Origin: Sphingomonas soli NBRC 100801
GTDB lineage: Bacteria > Pseudomonadota > Alphaproteobacteria > Sphingomonadales > Sphingomonadaceae
Direction: 5' to 3'
Length of the DNA stretch: 64,000 nt
NCBI RefSeq assembly: GCF_001591025.1
Contig: NZ_BCTZ01000015.1
Span: 99,465 to 163,464, forward strand
Position numbers and translations under genes: made by a program. A model generated the notes under the pieces. It ran no database searches. It was not told the origin of the DNA and worked only from the letters and a program-made list of their open reading frames with translations. This document shows positions 37,112 to 46,460 of the stretch, piece after piece; the first letter of the stretch is position 1; each line of letters begins with the position of its first letter.

Positions 37112-37637
37112 TGCGCCATTCCTCGCGAAGCAGGCCGTACAGGGTCGTGTCGCGCACGCCGATATGGGTTTCCCATTCGGCGCGCAGATAGCCTTCGAGC
37201 TTGAAGCCCAGCCGCTCCAGCAGCGCGCGCGAGGCGGTATTTTCCGGATCGGTATCGGCGAAGACGCGGCGCTGTCCCTCGGCGAAGATCTGATCGATCA
37301 TCCGCGTCACCGCCTCCGCCGCCAGCCCGACGCCCCAATGCTCGCGCGCCAGCGCATAGCCGATCTCCGTGACGTTGCCCTGCCGCTTCTCGCCCGCCGC
37401 GACGAATCCGATCGCCGTATCGTCGCCCTGCCGGGTGATCGACCAGCAGCGCCAGTCAGGCGACTTGTCCGCCATGCGGGTGCGCGTCTCATCGAGCGTC
37501 GTATGGGGGCCGTGCGACCACCAGTGCATCAGGTCCGCGTCCGAATAGATTTCGTGAAGTGCTTCGGCGTCGTCGGGGCGTCGCGGCCGCAGCACGAGCC
37601 GCTCGGTTTCCAGTACGGGCATGTCGCGGGCGCTCAA
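37098..37637 (-). CDS. RimJ/RimL-type GNAT acetyltransferase
   Basis: 179-residue protein of the ribosomal-protein-alanine-acetyltransferase-like GNAT group. Start VLETERLVLRPRRPDDAEAL, acetyl-CoA motif LAREHWGVGLAAEAV, and NTASRALLERLGFKLEG are typical. The first possible start is TTG 37637, overlapping the upstream stop (TTGA) with AGGG before it; ATG 37622 is the alternative and gives the usual family N-terminus. The substrate is unknown. Confidence 0.85.
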   Translation of the reverse strand: MSARDMPVLETERLVLRPRRPDDAEALHEIYSDADLMHWWSHGPHTTLDETRTRMADKSPDWRCWSITRQGDDTAIGFVAAGEKRQGNVTEIGYALAREHWGVGLAAEAVTRMIDQIFAEGQRRVFADTDPENTASRALLERLGFKLEGYLRAEWETHIGVRDTTLYGLLREEWRSGTA

Positions 37638-38458
37638 CGATTGCCCTGGATAATGTCACCCAGCGGCCCCAGCGCCGATCCTTCACCACGGTTCTGCGGC
37701 ACCATCGCGACGATGCGCCCGGCGAGCCTTCCGAACGGCAGCGACTGGATCCAGACCTTGCCCGGTCCGGTCAGCCGCGCGAAGAACACGCCTTCGCCGC
37801 CAAACACCATGTTCTTGACGCCGCCCGCGGTTTCCAGATCGAAGGTGCAGCTCGGCGTATAGGCCGCCAGGCAGCCGGTATCGATATGGAGCTGCTCGCC
37901 GGGCCGCAGCGTCTTCTCGACGATGGCACCACCGAACTGGACGAATACCCAGCCATCGCCCTCCAGCTTCTGCATGATGAAGCCTTCGCCGCCGAACAGC
38001 CCGGTCATCACCTTGCGCTGAAACTGGATGCCGATCGAAACGCCCTTGGCCGCTGCAAGGAATGCATCCTTCTGGCAAATCAGCGCACCGCCCAGTTCCG
38101 AAAGCTTGAGTGGCACGATCGCCCCGGGAACCGGGGCCGAAAACGCCACGCGTGCCTTGCCTGATCCTTCGTGCGTGAAGACCGTGGTGAACAGGCTCTC
38201 GCCCGTGATCAGCCGCTTTCCCGCGCCCAGCAGCTTGCCCATGAAGCCGCCACCCTGATTGGCGCTGCCATCGCCGAATACGGTGGTCATCCCGACGCTC
38301 GCGTCCTTCCAGACCAAGGCTCCCGCCTCGGCCACCGCGCTTTCGCCCGGATCGAGCTCGATCTCGACGAACTGGAGCTCCTGCCCCTTGATCTCGAAAT
38401 CGATATCGTCGGCCACGCCGGCCTGTGCGCGATGATGGGCCCAGGGGCTCTCTGGCAT
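37634..38458 (-). CDS. AIM24/TIGR00266 family protein
   Basis: 274-residue beta-rich protein of the AIM24 superfamily (a tryptophan-RNA-binding-attenuator-like fold), conserved but of unknown role. ELDPGESAVAEAGALVW, FTHEGSGKARVAFSAP, G-I-Q-F-QRKVMTGLFGGEGFIMQKL and VKNMVFGGEGVFFARLTGPG are family blocks. No signal peptide, so probably cytoplasmic or at the membrane face. It is the first gene of a three-gene unit with the GNAT gene and the small membrane protein. Confidence 0.85.
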   Translation of the reverse strand: MPESPWAHHRAQAGVADDIDFEIKGQELQFVEIELDPGESAVAEAGALVWKDASVGMTTVFGDGSANQGGGFMGKLLGAGKRLITGESLFTTVFTHEGSGKARVAFSAPVPGAIVPLKLSELGGALICQKDAFLAAAKGVSIGIQFQRKVMTGLFGGEGFIMQKLEGDGWVFVQFGGAIVEKTLRPGEQLHIDTGCLAAYTPSCTFDLETAGGVKNMVFGGEGVFFARLTGPGKVWIQSLPFGRLAGRIVAMVPQNRGEGSALGPLGDIIQGNR

Positions 38459-38624
38459 GGTAAAACGCTCCTCTTGATGGGATATGCTCTACACGGCCCA
38501 AGCGCATATGCCAGACCAGAACGAGCGACAGGCAACGGCGAATCGTGGAGAAGCAGCCCACCGCTCGTGACCGACAATTTCCGTCGCGCGCAAGTTCAGC
38601 GTGAGAAGTGGGCAGCTAAGACCC

Positions 38625-39416
38625 TTAGGAGGCCAGCGCGTCCACGAGCAGCTTCACCTTCTTCTGCCGCCACTGGGGCAGCGGGGCGACCAGCCAATAG
38701 CCCATGCGCGAGGCCTTGGGCTCGCCGACCACGGCCAGGCGTCCAGCGGCGATATCGGCACGGGCGAGCAGTTCGGGCACGGTCGCCCGGCCCAGCCCCT
38801 CCGCCGCCGCATCGAGCGCCAGTCCCGCGTCTGACACACGCACCGGTGACACCGCATCTTCGGTCAGACAGCCCGGCCAGCAGATCTTGACGTCCTGCCC
38901 ACCGCCGGGTCGCTCGACGGTCACCATGCCGTCGCTCTCCAGCGCCTCGCCCTCATGCTCCCCCGGCCCTTCGCCCCAGCGGATCGCGAGATCGAGATTG
39001 GCTTCGGTGAAATCGATCGTGTCGTCGGCCGGCACCAGCACGAAGCGCAGCTCGCCATCGGTGCGCGCGATCTCGGCGAGGCGCGGCATCAGCCATTTGG
39101 TGGTCAGGTCACGCGGCGCGGCGATGGTCAGCGACTTGGACGATTGCCCCGCCTGCATCGCGCGGACGCTTTCCTCGAACTGGAGGAAACCGGCGCGCAG
39201 CGCGGCGAGGCCGGCTTCGCCTTCCTGCGTAAGTTCAAGGCCCTTGGTGGTGCGGCGGAAAAGGACCACACCGAGCGTATCTTCGAGCGCGCGGATCTGC
39301 TGGCCCACGGCAGCGGGCGTTACGGCCAGTTCGTCCGCCGCGCGGGTGAAGCTCAGGTGCCGCGCCGCGGCATCGAGCACGCGCAGGCCGTTCAGGGGAA
39401 GATGCGTCCGCTTCAT
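38625..39416 (-). CDS. LysR-family transcriptional regulator (GcvA-like)
   Basis: 263-residue regulator. The N-terminal winged HTH (LNGLRVLDAAARHLSFTRAADELAVTPAAVGQQ, quoted here in part) is of the GcvA/AmpR type; the effector domain begins with LTIAAPRDLTTKWLMPRL and DLAIRWGEG. It is some 30-40 residues shorter than the usual 300, with a compact end. ATG 39416 overlaps the apaG stop by 4 nt, so it sits at the end of metZ-apaG-lysR. Its target is unknown; autoregulation through the metZ promoter can only be suggested. Confidence 0.88.
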   Translation of the reverse strand: MKRTHLPLNGLRVLDAAARHLSFTRAADELAVTPAAVGQQIRALEDTLGVVLFRRTTKGLELTQEGEAGLAALRAGFLQFEESVRAMQAGQSSKSLTIAAPRDLTTKWLMPRLAEIARTDGELRFVLVPADDTIDFTEANLDLAIRWGEGPGEHEGEALESDGMVTVERPGGGQDVKICWPGCLTEDAVSPVRVSDAGLALDAAAEGLGRATVPELLARADIAAGRLAVVGEPKASRMGYWLVAPLPQWRQKKVKLLVDALAS

Positions 39417-39817
39417 TGCGTCACCGCCGGTGCCAGCAGCATGAATTTGGGTATCGCCACGTCAAAGGTCGATCCGTCCTCTCCGATCATCCGATAGCTG
39501 CCCTGCATATGGCCGGTGGGCGTCGCGAGCGGGCATCCCGAGACATAATCGAAGCTTCCCCCCTGCGCGATCAGCGGCTGCTCGCCCACCACGCCCTCGC
39601 CTTCCACCACGTGCCGACCGCCGCGCCCGTCGGTGATGATCCAATGGCGCGTCAGCAGTTGCACCGTCCTCGGCGAACCATTCTCGATGCGGATATGATA
39701 GGCCCAGAACCAGCGGCCGCGATCCGGCTCCGACTGTTCGGGAAGATAGCTGACCGAAACGCGCACCGTGATGCCGCGCGTCTCTGCTTCCTCCTTGAAC
39801 AGCGCCTTCATGATCAT
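39413..39817 (-). CDS. apaG: ApaG
   Basis: 134-residue fibronectin-III-like protein of unclear role, widely conserved next to methionine or RNA-processing genes. YLPEQSEPDRGRWFWAYHI, TVQLLTRHWIITDG, VVEGEGVVGEQPLI and PLATPTGHMQGSY are the family motifs. ATG 39817 overlaps the metZ stop by 4 nt (ATGA) and its own stop overlaps the lysR start in the same way. Confidence 0.95.
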   Translation of the reverse strand: MIMKALFKEEAETRGITVRVSVSYLPEQSEPDRGRWFWAYHIRIENGSPRTVQLLTRHWIITDGRGGRHVVEGEGVVGEQPLIAQGGSFDYVSGCPLATPTGHMQGSYRMIGEDGSTFDVAIPKFMLLAPAVTQ

Positions 39818-41022
39818 AAGCCGGCAGCCCTCAGCGCCTGATCCAGATCGGCGATCAGGTCGTCCGGATCCTCAAGGCCCACATTGAGGCGCAGCATGCC
39901 TTCGTTCACGCCCATCTCGATCCGCTTTTCCTCGGCGACGCCCGAATGGGTGGTGGACGACGGATGCGTCATCAGCGAGCGCGAGTCGCCGATATTGTTC
40001 GAGATATCGATGAGCTGCAGCGCGTCGAGCAGCGCATGCGCCTGCTTGCGCCCGCCATCCACCTCCAGCGAGAAGATCGGCCCCGCCGCCTTCATCTGGC
40101 GCATCGCCAGATTGTGCTGCGAATGGCTGGGCAAGCCGGGGAAATTGACCCGCGGCACCCGGCCTTCCAGGAATCGCGCAACCTTCAGCGCATTCTCGCT
40201 CTGGCGCATGATGCGCAGGTCCAGCGTCTCCAGCCCCTTGAGCACCACCCAGGCGTTGAACGGGCTGAGCGTCGGCCCGGTATTGCGCGTGAAGGGCAGC
40301 AGCACATCGTTGATGAAGGCCGCGCTGCCGGTCACGGCGCCGGCCAGCACGCGACCCTGGCCGTCCATCATCTTGGTGGCGGAATAGGCGACCACGTCCG
40401 CGCCGAAATCGAGCGGGCGCTGGAGCACCGGCGTCGCGAAGGCATTGTCGACCACGGTGACGATGCCATGCTTCTTCGCGATGGCGCACACCGCTTCCAG
40501 ATCGACCACGTCCATCGTCGGATTGGCGGGCGTCTCGAAGAAGAAGACCTTGGTGTTGGGGCGGACCGCATCCTCGAACTGCTGCGGGTCGCGCGCGTCG
40601 ATGATCGTCGCGTTGATCCCAAATTTCGGGAGCAAAGTATCGGTGAGCCAGCGGCACGATCCGAACGCGGCGCGGCCCGCCACGAGGTGGTCGCCCGCCT
40701 CAAGCTGGCAGAGCAAGGCCGCGGTCATCGCCGCCATGCCGCTCGCCATGGTGCGGCACGCCTCGGCACCCTCCAGCAGTGCGATCCGCTCTTCGAGCAT
40801 CTGCACCGTCGGGTTCTGCAGCCGCGAATAGGTCATGCCCACCTGCTCGCCGGCAAAGCGCGCCGCCGCATCACCGGCGCAATCATAGGCATAGCCGGAG
40901 GTGAGGAAGAGCGCCTCGCTCGTCTCGCCGAATTCGGAACGCATCGTGCCCCCGCGGATCGCCTGCGTCGCGGGCTTCCAGTTCTGGGTGACGTTGCGGT
41001 CCTGGCCGGTATTGCGCTTCAT
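39814..41022 (-). CDS. metZ: O-succinylhomoserine sulfhydrylase
   Basis: PLP enzyme of the Cys/Met metabolism family that makes homocysteine from O-succinylhomoserine and sulfide. The 402-residue product has YSRLQNPTVQMLEERIA, MASGMAAMTAALL, FFFETPANPTMDVVDL, and the PLP lysine in YSATKMMDGQGR. Head of the metZ-apaG-lysR unit; each junction is a 4-nt overlap. The 62-nt gap to the divergent glycosyltransferase gene is too short for most riboswitch leaders. Confidence 0.95.
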   Translation of the reverse strand: MKRNTGQDRNVTQNWKPATQAIRGGTMRSEFGETSEALFLTSGYAYDCAGDAAARFAGEQVGMTYSRLQNPTVQMLEERIALLEGAEACRTMASGMAAMTAALLCQLEAGDHLVAGRAAFGSCRWLTDTLLPKFGINATIIDARDPQQFEDAVRPNTKVFFFETPANPTMDVVDLEAVCAIAKKHGIVTVVDNAFATPVLQRPLDFGADVVAYSATKMMDGQGRVLAGAVTGSAAFINDVLLPFTRNTGPTLSPFNAWVVLKGLETLDLRIMRQSENALKVARFLEGRVPRVNFPGLPSHSQHNLAMRQMKAAGPIFSLEVDGGRKQAHALLDALQLIDISNNIGDSRSLMTHPSSTTHSGVAEEKRIEMGVNEGMLRLNVGLEDPDDLIADLDQALRAAGL

Positions 41023-41084
41023 GATATGCGCTTTGCCGGGCGGGAGCGCCTCGCGTCAACCAACTCCCGCATGACGGGCGCGAA

Positions 41085-42404
41085 ATGATCGTTTATCAAA
41101 GCGCAATGCTCGATCGCATCAAGGCCCTTGGCAACCGCCCCTGGATCGTCGCGTTGCTGATCGGCCTCGCCGCGCAGCTACTCTTCACCGTCCATCTCGA
41201 CCGGCCCGGCCGGATCATGTTCGACGAGGTGCATTATGTGCCCGCCGCGCAGGCGATCCTAGACCTTTCGGGCCCGCGCAACATCGAGCATCCGATGGTA
41301 GGCAAGGAGTTGATCGCGGCGGGAATGGTGCTTTTCGGCGACAATCCGATCGGCTGGCGGATCATGCCCAGCTTCGCGGGCACCGCGACCGTGCTGGGGG
41401 TCTTCGCCTTTTTGTGGCTGCTGCTCGGCACGATGCGCCCCGCGCTCATCGGCGCAGCGCTTGCGGCGCTGAACCAGACGATCTTCGTCCAGGCGCGCAC
41501 GGCGATGCTCGATATCTTCCTGGGCGCGTTCATCGTCTGGGGCATGGTGCTGATGCTCTGGGCGATGAAGGGCCAGGGCCGACAGGTGTGGTGGCGCTGG
41601 ATCGCCGCGAGTGCGCTGCTCGGCCTGGCGACCGGCGTCAAATGGTCGGCCATCCCCTATATCGCGCTCGCCGCAGCCGCCTTCCTCGTCATCCGCGCCC
41701 GCGATGCGCGCATTGCGGGCAGGCCGCTAGTGTCCGCGCTATCGGGGAAGGACCAGCCGCACTGGCGCGGGCTGCCGGCGCTCCCCGCACTGGCGCTGCT
41801 CGGCGCGGTCAGCATCACGGTCTATTTCCTCAGCTTCTTCCCCGCATTCCTCTACGCCAGCCAGCCGCTCACTCTGTCGGGCCTCTTTGCCCAGCAATGG
41901 GAGATGCTCTCGCTCCAGACCCAGGTGCTCCGACCGCATACCTATCAATCGGACTGGTGGAGCTGGCCGCTGCTGATCCGGCCGATCTGGTATTTCTATG
42001 AATGGGATGATGGCGCGCAACGCGGGGTGCTGCTGATCGGCAATCCGGTGGTGATGTGGGGCGGTCTGCTGGCGGTGCTGGCCTGCTATTGGGCCTGGTT
42101 CCGCGCCAGGGCGATCCGTCCGCTCGCGGTCGCCCTGCTATGGACGGCGAGCGTGGCGATCTATGTCGTGATCCCCAAGTCGCTGGGTTTCTATTATTAC
42201 TATCATCTCTCGGGCATCTTCCTCTGCCTCGTGCTCGCGACGGCATTCCACTATTTCGATCGGGGCAGGAATCGCGGCTGGGAGGAATGGTTCGCCGCCA
42301 CCTCGCTGGTCGCGTTCGTCTATTTCTACCCGATCATCGCCGCCTCGCCGCTCAGCAGCGATCAGGGCTTCCGTCACTGGATGTGGTTCCCAAGCTGGGC
42401 GTAA
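41085..42404 (+). CDS. PMT-like polyprenyl-phosphate-sugar-dependent glycosyltransferase
   Basis: 439-residue inner-membrane protein with about ten helices. The first periplasmic loop holds RIMFDEVHYVPAA, the Asp-Glu of GT-C enzymes, then EHPMVGKELIAAG, the H-P-x-x-K block of protein O-mannosyltransferases (GT39). QSDWWSWPLLIRPIWYFYE later matches the PMT 'S-x-WW-WP' motif. It probably transfers a sugar from a polyprenyl phosphate to a protein or lipid on the periplasmic side. ATG 41085 or ATG 41106 may be used. It is convergent with a DPM1-GtrA fusion that could make its donor. Confidence 0.85.
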   Translation: MIVYQSAMLDRIKALGNRPWIVALLIGLAAQLLFTVHLDRPGRIMFDEVHYVPAAQAILDLSGPRNIEHPMVGKELIAAGMVLFGDNPIGWRIMPSFAGTATVLGVFAFLWLLLGTMRPALIGAALAALNQTIFVQARTAMLDIFLGAFIVWGMVLMLWAMKGQGRQVWWRWIAASALLGLATGVKWSAIPYIALAAAAFLVIRARDARIAGRPLVSALSGKDQPHWRGLPALPALALLGAVSITVYFLSFFPAFLYASQPLTLSGLFAQQWEMLSLQTQVLRPHTYQSDWWSWPLLIRPIWYFYEWDDGAQRGVLLIGNPVVMWGGLLAVLACYWAWFRARAIRPLAVALLWTASVAIYVVIPKSLGFYYYYHLSGIFLCLVLATAFHYFDRGRNRGWEEWFAATSLVAFVYFYPIIAASPLSSDQGFRHWMWFPSWA

Positions 42405-42405
42405 T

Positions 42406-42533
42406 CCCTCTCCCTTTGGGAGAGGGAGGGAGCAGCGAAGCTGCGGAAGGGTGAGGACCAAAGGCATGGGCTGCCCTCACCCTTCCCCCTCGCTTCGCGA
42501 GCGGGCCCCTTCCCTCTCCCGACGGGAGAGGGA
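42406..42533. repeat. Composite palindromic repeat filling a convergent gap
   Basis: Second copy of the element found inside glyS, same orientation: small palindromes CCCTCTCCC...GGGAGAGGG at both ends and the inner pair GAAGGGTGAGG/CCTCACCCTTC. It begins 2 nt after one stop codon and ends 2 nt before the opposing one, so it is the whole intergenic region and probably acts as the hairpin that ends both transcripts. Confidence 0.9.
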
Positions 42534-42535
42534 GT

Positions 42536-43639
42536 TTAGTACCGCCCCCAGGTGAAGCGCGACGACAGCGCGAAATTCCATACGGCGGCCACCATGATCC
42601 CCGCTAGCGCGGACAGGCGCCAGTCGCCGTGCTGCACATTATGCAGGAACGCCGCGACGCCGACATTTGCAGCGGCACCCACCGAGCAGACGATACAGAA
42701 GCTTACCCAGCCGCCCCATAATTCCTTCGCCCCCTTCAGCCGCTGGCCGCGATAGGTCAGCGCGTTGTTGAGGAAGAAGTTGAAGGTCATCGCCGCCACC
42801 GTCGCGACGATCGTCGCGGCGACGAAGGGCAGCAGCATGCCGCGATAGAGCACCGCAAGGATCAGGAAATGGATCCCCGCCCCCAGCGCGCCGATCGCGG
42901 AGAACATCGCGAAGCGCACCGGCACGACCTTACCGAACATCCGGTCGTACAAGGCGATCAGATATTCCATCGCCACGACGTGATCGAGCTTGCTCTCGCC
43001 CTCGGTGCGGGTGCGGAAGACATAGGGCACTTCGCGGAACTTCAGCGGATACGGCGCGGCGGTCATGATATCGAGCAGGATCTTGAAGCCGATGCCCGAA
43101 AGCGTCGGCACCAGATCGCGCACGATCTGGGTGCGGATCATGAAGAAGCCGCTCATCGGATCGGTCAGGTCGGCCTTGAGCACCTTGCGCGAAAGCTTGG
43201 TCGCCAGCGCGGATTTCGCAACGCGGTCGCTGTCCCACTCGCCGGTGCATCCGCCCTCGCAGAAGCGCGATCCGATCACGACCTCGAGGCTGTCGTCGCC
43301 CTCCAGCGCATCGAGCATCTCGGCGAGCTTGGTCTCGTCATGCTGCATGTCGCCGTCGATCACCGCGACGATCGGCGCCGCGGTCGCGCACATCCCCTCG
43401 ATGCACGCGGTAGATAGCCCGCGCCGGCCGATCCGCTGGATCACCCGCACTCTTTTGTCGAGCCGGCCCAGGTCGCGCACGGCCTGGGCCGTGCCGTCCG
43501 GGCTGTCGTCATCGACGAAGATCGCTTCCCAATTGCGTTCGGCCAGCGCCGCATCCAGCTTCGCGACGAGCGTCGCAACATTGCCCCGCTCGTTGAACGT
43601 CGGGATGACAACCGCAAGCTCGAGCAGATCGGGAATCAC
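42536..43639 (-). CDS. DPM1-like glycosyltransferase fused to a GtrA membrane domain
   Basis: 367 residues. The GT2 domain (about 1-230) shows [50 protein letters not shown] and [10 protein letters not shown], the block order of dolichyl-phosphate-mannose synthases. The C-terminal part (about 240-365) has four helices of the GtrA type ([13 protein letters not shown] motif). Expected role: make polyprenyl-phosphate-linked hexose at the cytoplasmic face and help anchor or flip it. GTG 43639 overlaps the leuB stop (GTGA), so translation is coupled to leuB. Confidence 0.9.
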   Translation of the reverse strand: MIPDLLELAVVIPTFNERGNVATLVAKLDAALAERNWEAIFVDDDSPDGTAQAVRDLGRLDKRVRVIQRIGRRGLSTACIEGMCATAAPIVAVIDGDMQHDETKLAEMLDALEGDDSLEVVIGSRFCEGGCTGEWDSDRVAKSALATKLSRKVLKADLTDPMSGFFMIRTQIVRDLVPTLSGIGFKILLDIMTAAPYPLKFREVPYVFRTRTEGESKLDHVVAMEYLIALYDRMFGKVVPVRFAMFSAIGALGAGIHFLILAVLYRGMLLPFVAATIVATVAAMTFNFFLNNALTYRGQRLKGAKELWGGWVSFCIVCSVGAAANVGVAAFLHNVQHGDWRLSALAGIMVAAVWNFALSSRFTWGRY

Positions 43640-44688
43640 GTCAGTGCTGAGAGCACCGCGTCGCCCATCTCGGACGTCGTCAGGCTGCCGCCCAGATCCG
43701 GGGTTCGCGCCCCCGCCTCCAGCGCCTTCGCTACAGCCGCTTCGATCCGCAAGGCGCAAGCTTCTTCCCCCAAAGAATGCCGGAGCAACATGGCCGCAGA
43801 AAGGATGGCAGCGCAAGGGTTTGCCTTGCCCTGACCGGCGATATCGGGCGCACTGCCGTGAATCGGTTCATACATGCCATTGGCGCCGCTCCAGTCGGCC
43901 AAAGACGCGGAGGGCAGCATGCCGATCGAGCCGGCGCACATGCTCGCCTGATCGGAAAGAATGTCGCCGAACAGATTGCCGGTGACGATCACGTCGAAAT
44001 CGGCCGGGCGGCGGACAAGCTGCATCGCGGCGTTATCGACATACATGTGGGTCAGCGCGACCTCCGGATAGCGCACCGCGACTTCGTTCACCACGTCGCG
44101 CCAGAGCTGCGAAGTCTCCAGCACATTGGCCTTGTCGACCGAGCAGAGCTTGCGCTTGCGGCGCTTCGCCATCTCGAAGCCGACGATCGCGATCCGCTCG
44201 ACCTCGGCTTCGTCGTACGACATCCAGTCATAGCCCTGGCGCAGGCCTTCCTGGGTGGTACGGCGGCCCTTCTCGCCGAAATAGACGTCGCCGATCAGCT
44301 CGCGGACGATGACGATATCGAGCCCGTCGACCACTTCGGGCTTGAGCGGCGAAGCGTCTTCGAGGCCGGGAAACAGCGTCGCCGGGCGCAGATTGACGAA
44401 CAGCCCCAGCTCGCGGCGGAGCGCCAGCAACGCGGCCTCCGGGCGAAGGCGACGCTCCAGCGCCTCGAAACGGGGATCGCCCACCGCGCCGAACAGCACG
44501 CCATCCGCGCGCTTGGCGAGCGCCAGCGTCTCGGGCGGCAGCGGCACGCCCGAGGCGAGATAGCCCGCGCCGCCAACCGGCGCTTCCTCGAACTGCAGAT
44601 CGAGATTCAGCGCTTCGAGCACCCGCCGCGCCTGCGTGGTGACTTCCGGGCCGATCCCATCGCCCGGCAACACTGCTATTAGTGGCAT
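43636..44688 (-). CDS. leuB: 3-isopropylmalate dehydrogenase
   Basis: NAD-dependent oxidative decarboxylation in leucine synthesis. The 350-residue product has the start [24 protein letters not shown], the active-site [26 protein letters not shown] with the catalytic Lys, [11 protein letters not shown], and [19 protein letters not shown]. leuC and leuD are not adjacent. It precedes and overlaps the DPM1-GtrA gene. Confidence 0.97.
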   Translation of the reverse strand: MPLIAVLPGDGIGPEVTTQARRVLEALNLDLQFEEAPVGGAGYLASGVPLPPETLALAKRADGVLFGAVGDPRFEALERRLRPEAALLALRRELGLFVNLRPATLFPGLEDASPLKPEVVDGLDIVIVRELIGDVYFGEKGRRTTQEGLRQGYDWMSYDEAEVERIAIVGFEMAKRRKRKLCSVDKANVLETSQLWRDVVNEVAVRYPEVALTHMYVDNAAMQLVRRPADFDVIVTGNLFGDILSDQASMCAGSIGMLPSASLADWSGANGMYEPIHGSAPDIAGQGKANPCAAILSAAMLLRHSLGEEACALRIEAAVAKALEAGARTPDLGGSLTTSEMGDAVLSALT

Positions 44689-44736
44689 TCCCGCCCCCTT
44701 ATGATTCCGCAGGGCGCTTTGCCGATCCCTTTCGCC

Positions 44737-45468
44737 TTACGCAACCGCCCGCTTGAGCCGATCGACCAGCCGTGAGCGCGCCGCGATCACTTCCGCGCTT
44801 TTTCCGTGAAGCAGGTCGCGCTCCAGGAAATGTCCGGTAAGCTTGAGGCCGTCGAAGATATCGACCCACTCCGCCGGCCCGCCCAGCGTCAGGAAGGGGG
44901 AGAGCCGCAGCAGCCGGCTCTCATATCCTGCCGCACCCATCCGGCTCACCGCGGTCCCGCTCTTTGGGCTGACAAAGTGCAATTCCTGCGTGCTCCCTGT
45001 CGCGGCGCATCGCTCCAGATCCAGCCCGAAGCCCAGCTCGGCGAGCAGAAGCAATTCGTAGCGGACCAACGCCACTGCCCAGCCGCGCGCCGCCGGTGCC
45101 GCCTCGATCGCACCGAGCACGCCCTCCAGCGCGGCATGGACTCGAGGGTAAGGCTGGCCCTCGGGCAGGATCGACGCGGTCAGCGCAGTCGCCCATTCGA
45201 ACGCCGCGGCGGGGAGCGCCTCGCCGAACATCGGCGCGCGGCTGTGGATCAGCTCGACCGTCAGCCCCGGCAATTGCTCCTCGGTACGCGCGCGCCATTC
45301 GCCGAGCACGAGGTTCGCCTGCTGCAACACCGGCCGCATCGCGCGCGACCTGCCGCCGCGCACATAGCCCGCCTGCAGCCCATGCTCCTCGGTCAGCGCA
45401 CGCACCACCGCCCCATGCTCGCCATGGGCGCGGACGCTCAGGATGATGGCTTCGGCGCGAAGATGCAT
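44737..45468 (-). CDS. recO: DNA repair protein RecO
   Basis: RecFOR-pathway protein that helps load RecA on SSB-coated DNA. The 243-residue product has the OB-fold N-terminus ([20 protein letters not shown]), [15 protein letters not shown], and the helical C-terminal part with [16 protein letters not shown] and the closing [13 protein letters not shown]. The zinc-finger cysteines of some RecO proteins are absent, as usual in alphaproteobacteria. Between leuB and the GNAT gene on the same strand. Confidence 0.93.
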   Translation of the reverse strand: MHLRAEAIILSVRAHGEHGAVVRALTEEHGLQAGYVRGGRSRAMRPVLQQANLVLGEWRARTEEQLPGLTVELIHSRAPMFGEALPAAAFEWATALTASILPEGQPYPRVHAALEGVLGAIEAAPAARGWAVALVRYELLLLAELGFGLDLERCAATGSTQELHFVSPKSGTAVSRMGAAGYESRLLRLSPFLTLGGPAEWVDIFDGLKLTGHFLERDLLHGKSAEVIAARSRLVDRLKRAVA

Positions 45469-45485
45469 GGACCCGGCCTAGCCGA

Positions 45486-45510
45486 TCCTCCCCCGGAGCG
45501 GGAGGGGGAC
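45486..45510. repeat. Half copy of the CCTCCCCCGG composite repeat
   Basis: TCCTCCCCCGGAGCGGGAGG followed by GGGAC matches the left end of the element at 28613-28741. Its last base coincides with the stop codon of the GNAT gene, so the repeat may have set that gene's end. Confidence 0.7.
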
Positions 45511-46460
45511 TAGCCGCCCCGCCGCACCTTCTTCGCCAGCTTGCCCAGCCCCGCTTTCTCCACGCCGCGCTTCACCAGCGCGACGCTGCGGTTGAACCCG
45601 CTCAGCGCCGCCATGGTCACGCGGTTCGCCAGGCTTGGCCGGAGCAGCAACAGGTCGATGCAGGGCACGCCGCCTGTCGCGAACTGGCGCTTGTGCTGGC
45701 CTTCGCCCTCGGTGAAGTCGAAGCGCGCGAAGCGGTTTTCGTCGAACAGGTCGCGCATCGCCTCGAGCTGGAGCACAGCGCCCGGCGACAGATCGTTGAA
45801 CGCAGGATCATGGCCGACATAGGCGTAGATCACATTGTCGCCGTCGATCGGGCAGTAGAGATAGGCGGCCGGCTCGCCCGCAATGTAGAGCAGCCAGGCG
45901 CGCACCCGGTCCTGCGCCGACATCGCCACCATCTCGCGGAGGAATTCCGGCGTGTCGGGCAGGCCCGAGCCCAGCAGCCTTTCCTGATAGGTGCGCAGCG
46001 AGATCCTGCGCGCCACGTCGTGAAATTCGTCGAGCTCGCTCGGCCGGGTGAAGCTGCGCACGTCCAGGTCGCCGCCGCTCTCGGCCGCGATCTTCTTCGC
46101 CTTGCGCCGCAGCCCCTGCCGCGCGTTGGAGGACAGGCCGTTCCACCATCCTTCGAAGCCGACCTCGAAATCGATGAAATAGCGCGTGTAGCGCTGCCGC
46201 ACGAAGGGCAGCATGTCCCCCGAAGCCGCGACGACCAGCGCCTGCAGCTTTTCGGGCAGCGACGTGATCGCATAGCCATGCGCCTCGCGCTCCAGCGCGG
46301 GAAGCTCGGGCAGCATGCCCGCGCGCGCATCGTCCAGGCTCAGCGGGATGCGTACCAGCGATCGCTGGATCGCCATCAGCGTGCGGGCGCCCACTTCGAA
46401 CTTGAGCTGGATCGGCCGCGCGGGGCCTGGATGGGCAGTGATATCGCTCATCGCATTCAC
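45510..46460 (-). CDS. GNAT/CelD-like acyltransferase
   Basis: 316-residue protein of the CelD/BcsL-like GNAT group linked to exopolysaccharide synthesis. WWNGLSSNARQGLRRKAKK is the family's N-domain helix; RVRAWLLYIAGEPAAYLYCP, YVGHDPAFNDLSPGAVL and FDFTEGEGQHKRQFATG form the acetyl-CoA-binding region. The GTG 46460 start overlaps the stop of the deacetylase gene (GTGA); ATG 46451 is an alternative. Paired with a polysaccharide deacetylase, it may modify a surface polymer. Confidence 0.85.
   Translation of the reverse strand: MNAMSDITAHPGPARPIQLKFEVGARTLMAIQRSLVRIPLSLDDARAGMLPELPALEREAHGYAITSLPEKLQALVVAASGDMLPFVRQRYTRYFIDFEVGFEGWWNGLSSNARQGLRRKAKKIAAESGGDLDVRSFTRPSELDEFHDVARRISLRTYQERLLGSGLPDTPEFLREMVAMSAQDRVRAWLLYIAGEPAAYLYCPIDGDNVIYAYVGHDPAFNDLSPGAVLQLEAMRDLFDENRFARFDFTEGEGQHKRQFATGGVPCIDLLLLRPSLANRVTMAALSGFNRSVALVKRGVEKAGLGKLAKKVRRGG

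Noticed and set aside
41023..41105. SAM-type riboswitch upstream of metZ
   Set aside because: The gap to the divergent gene is about 60-80 bp and I cannot build the pseudoknot or conserved loops of SAM-II or SAM/SAH riboswitches in it.
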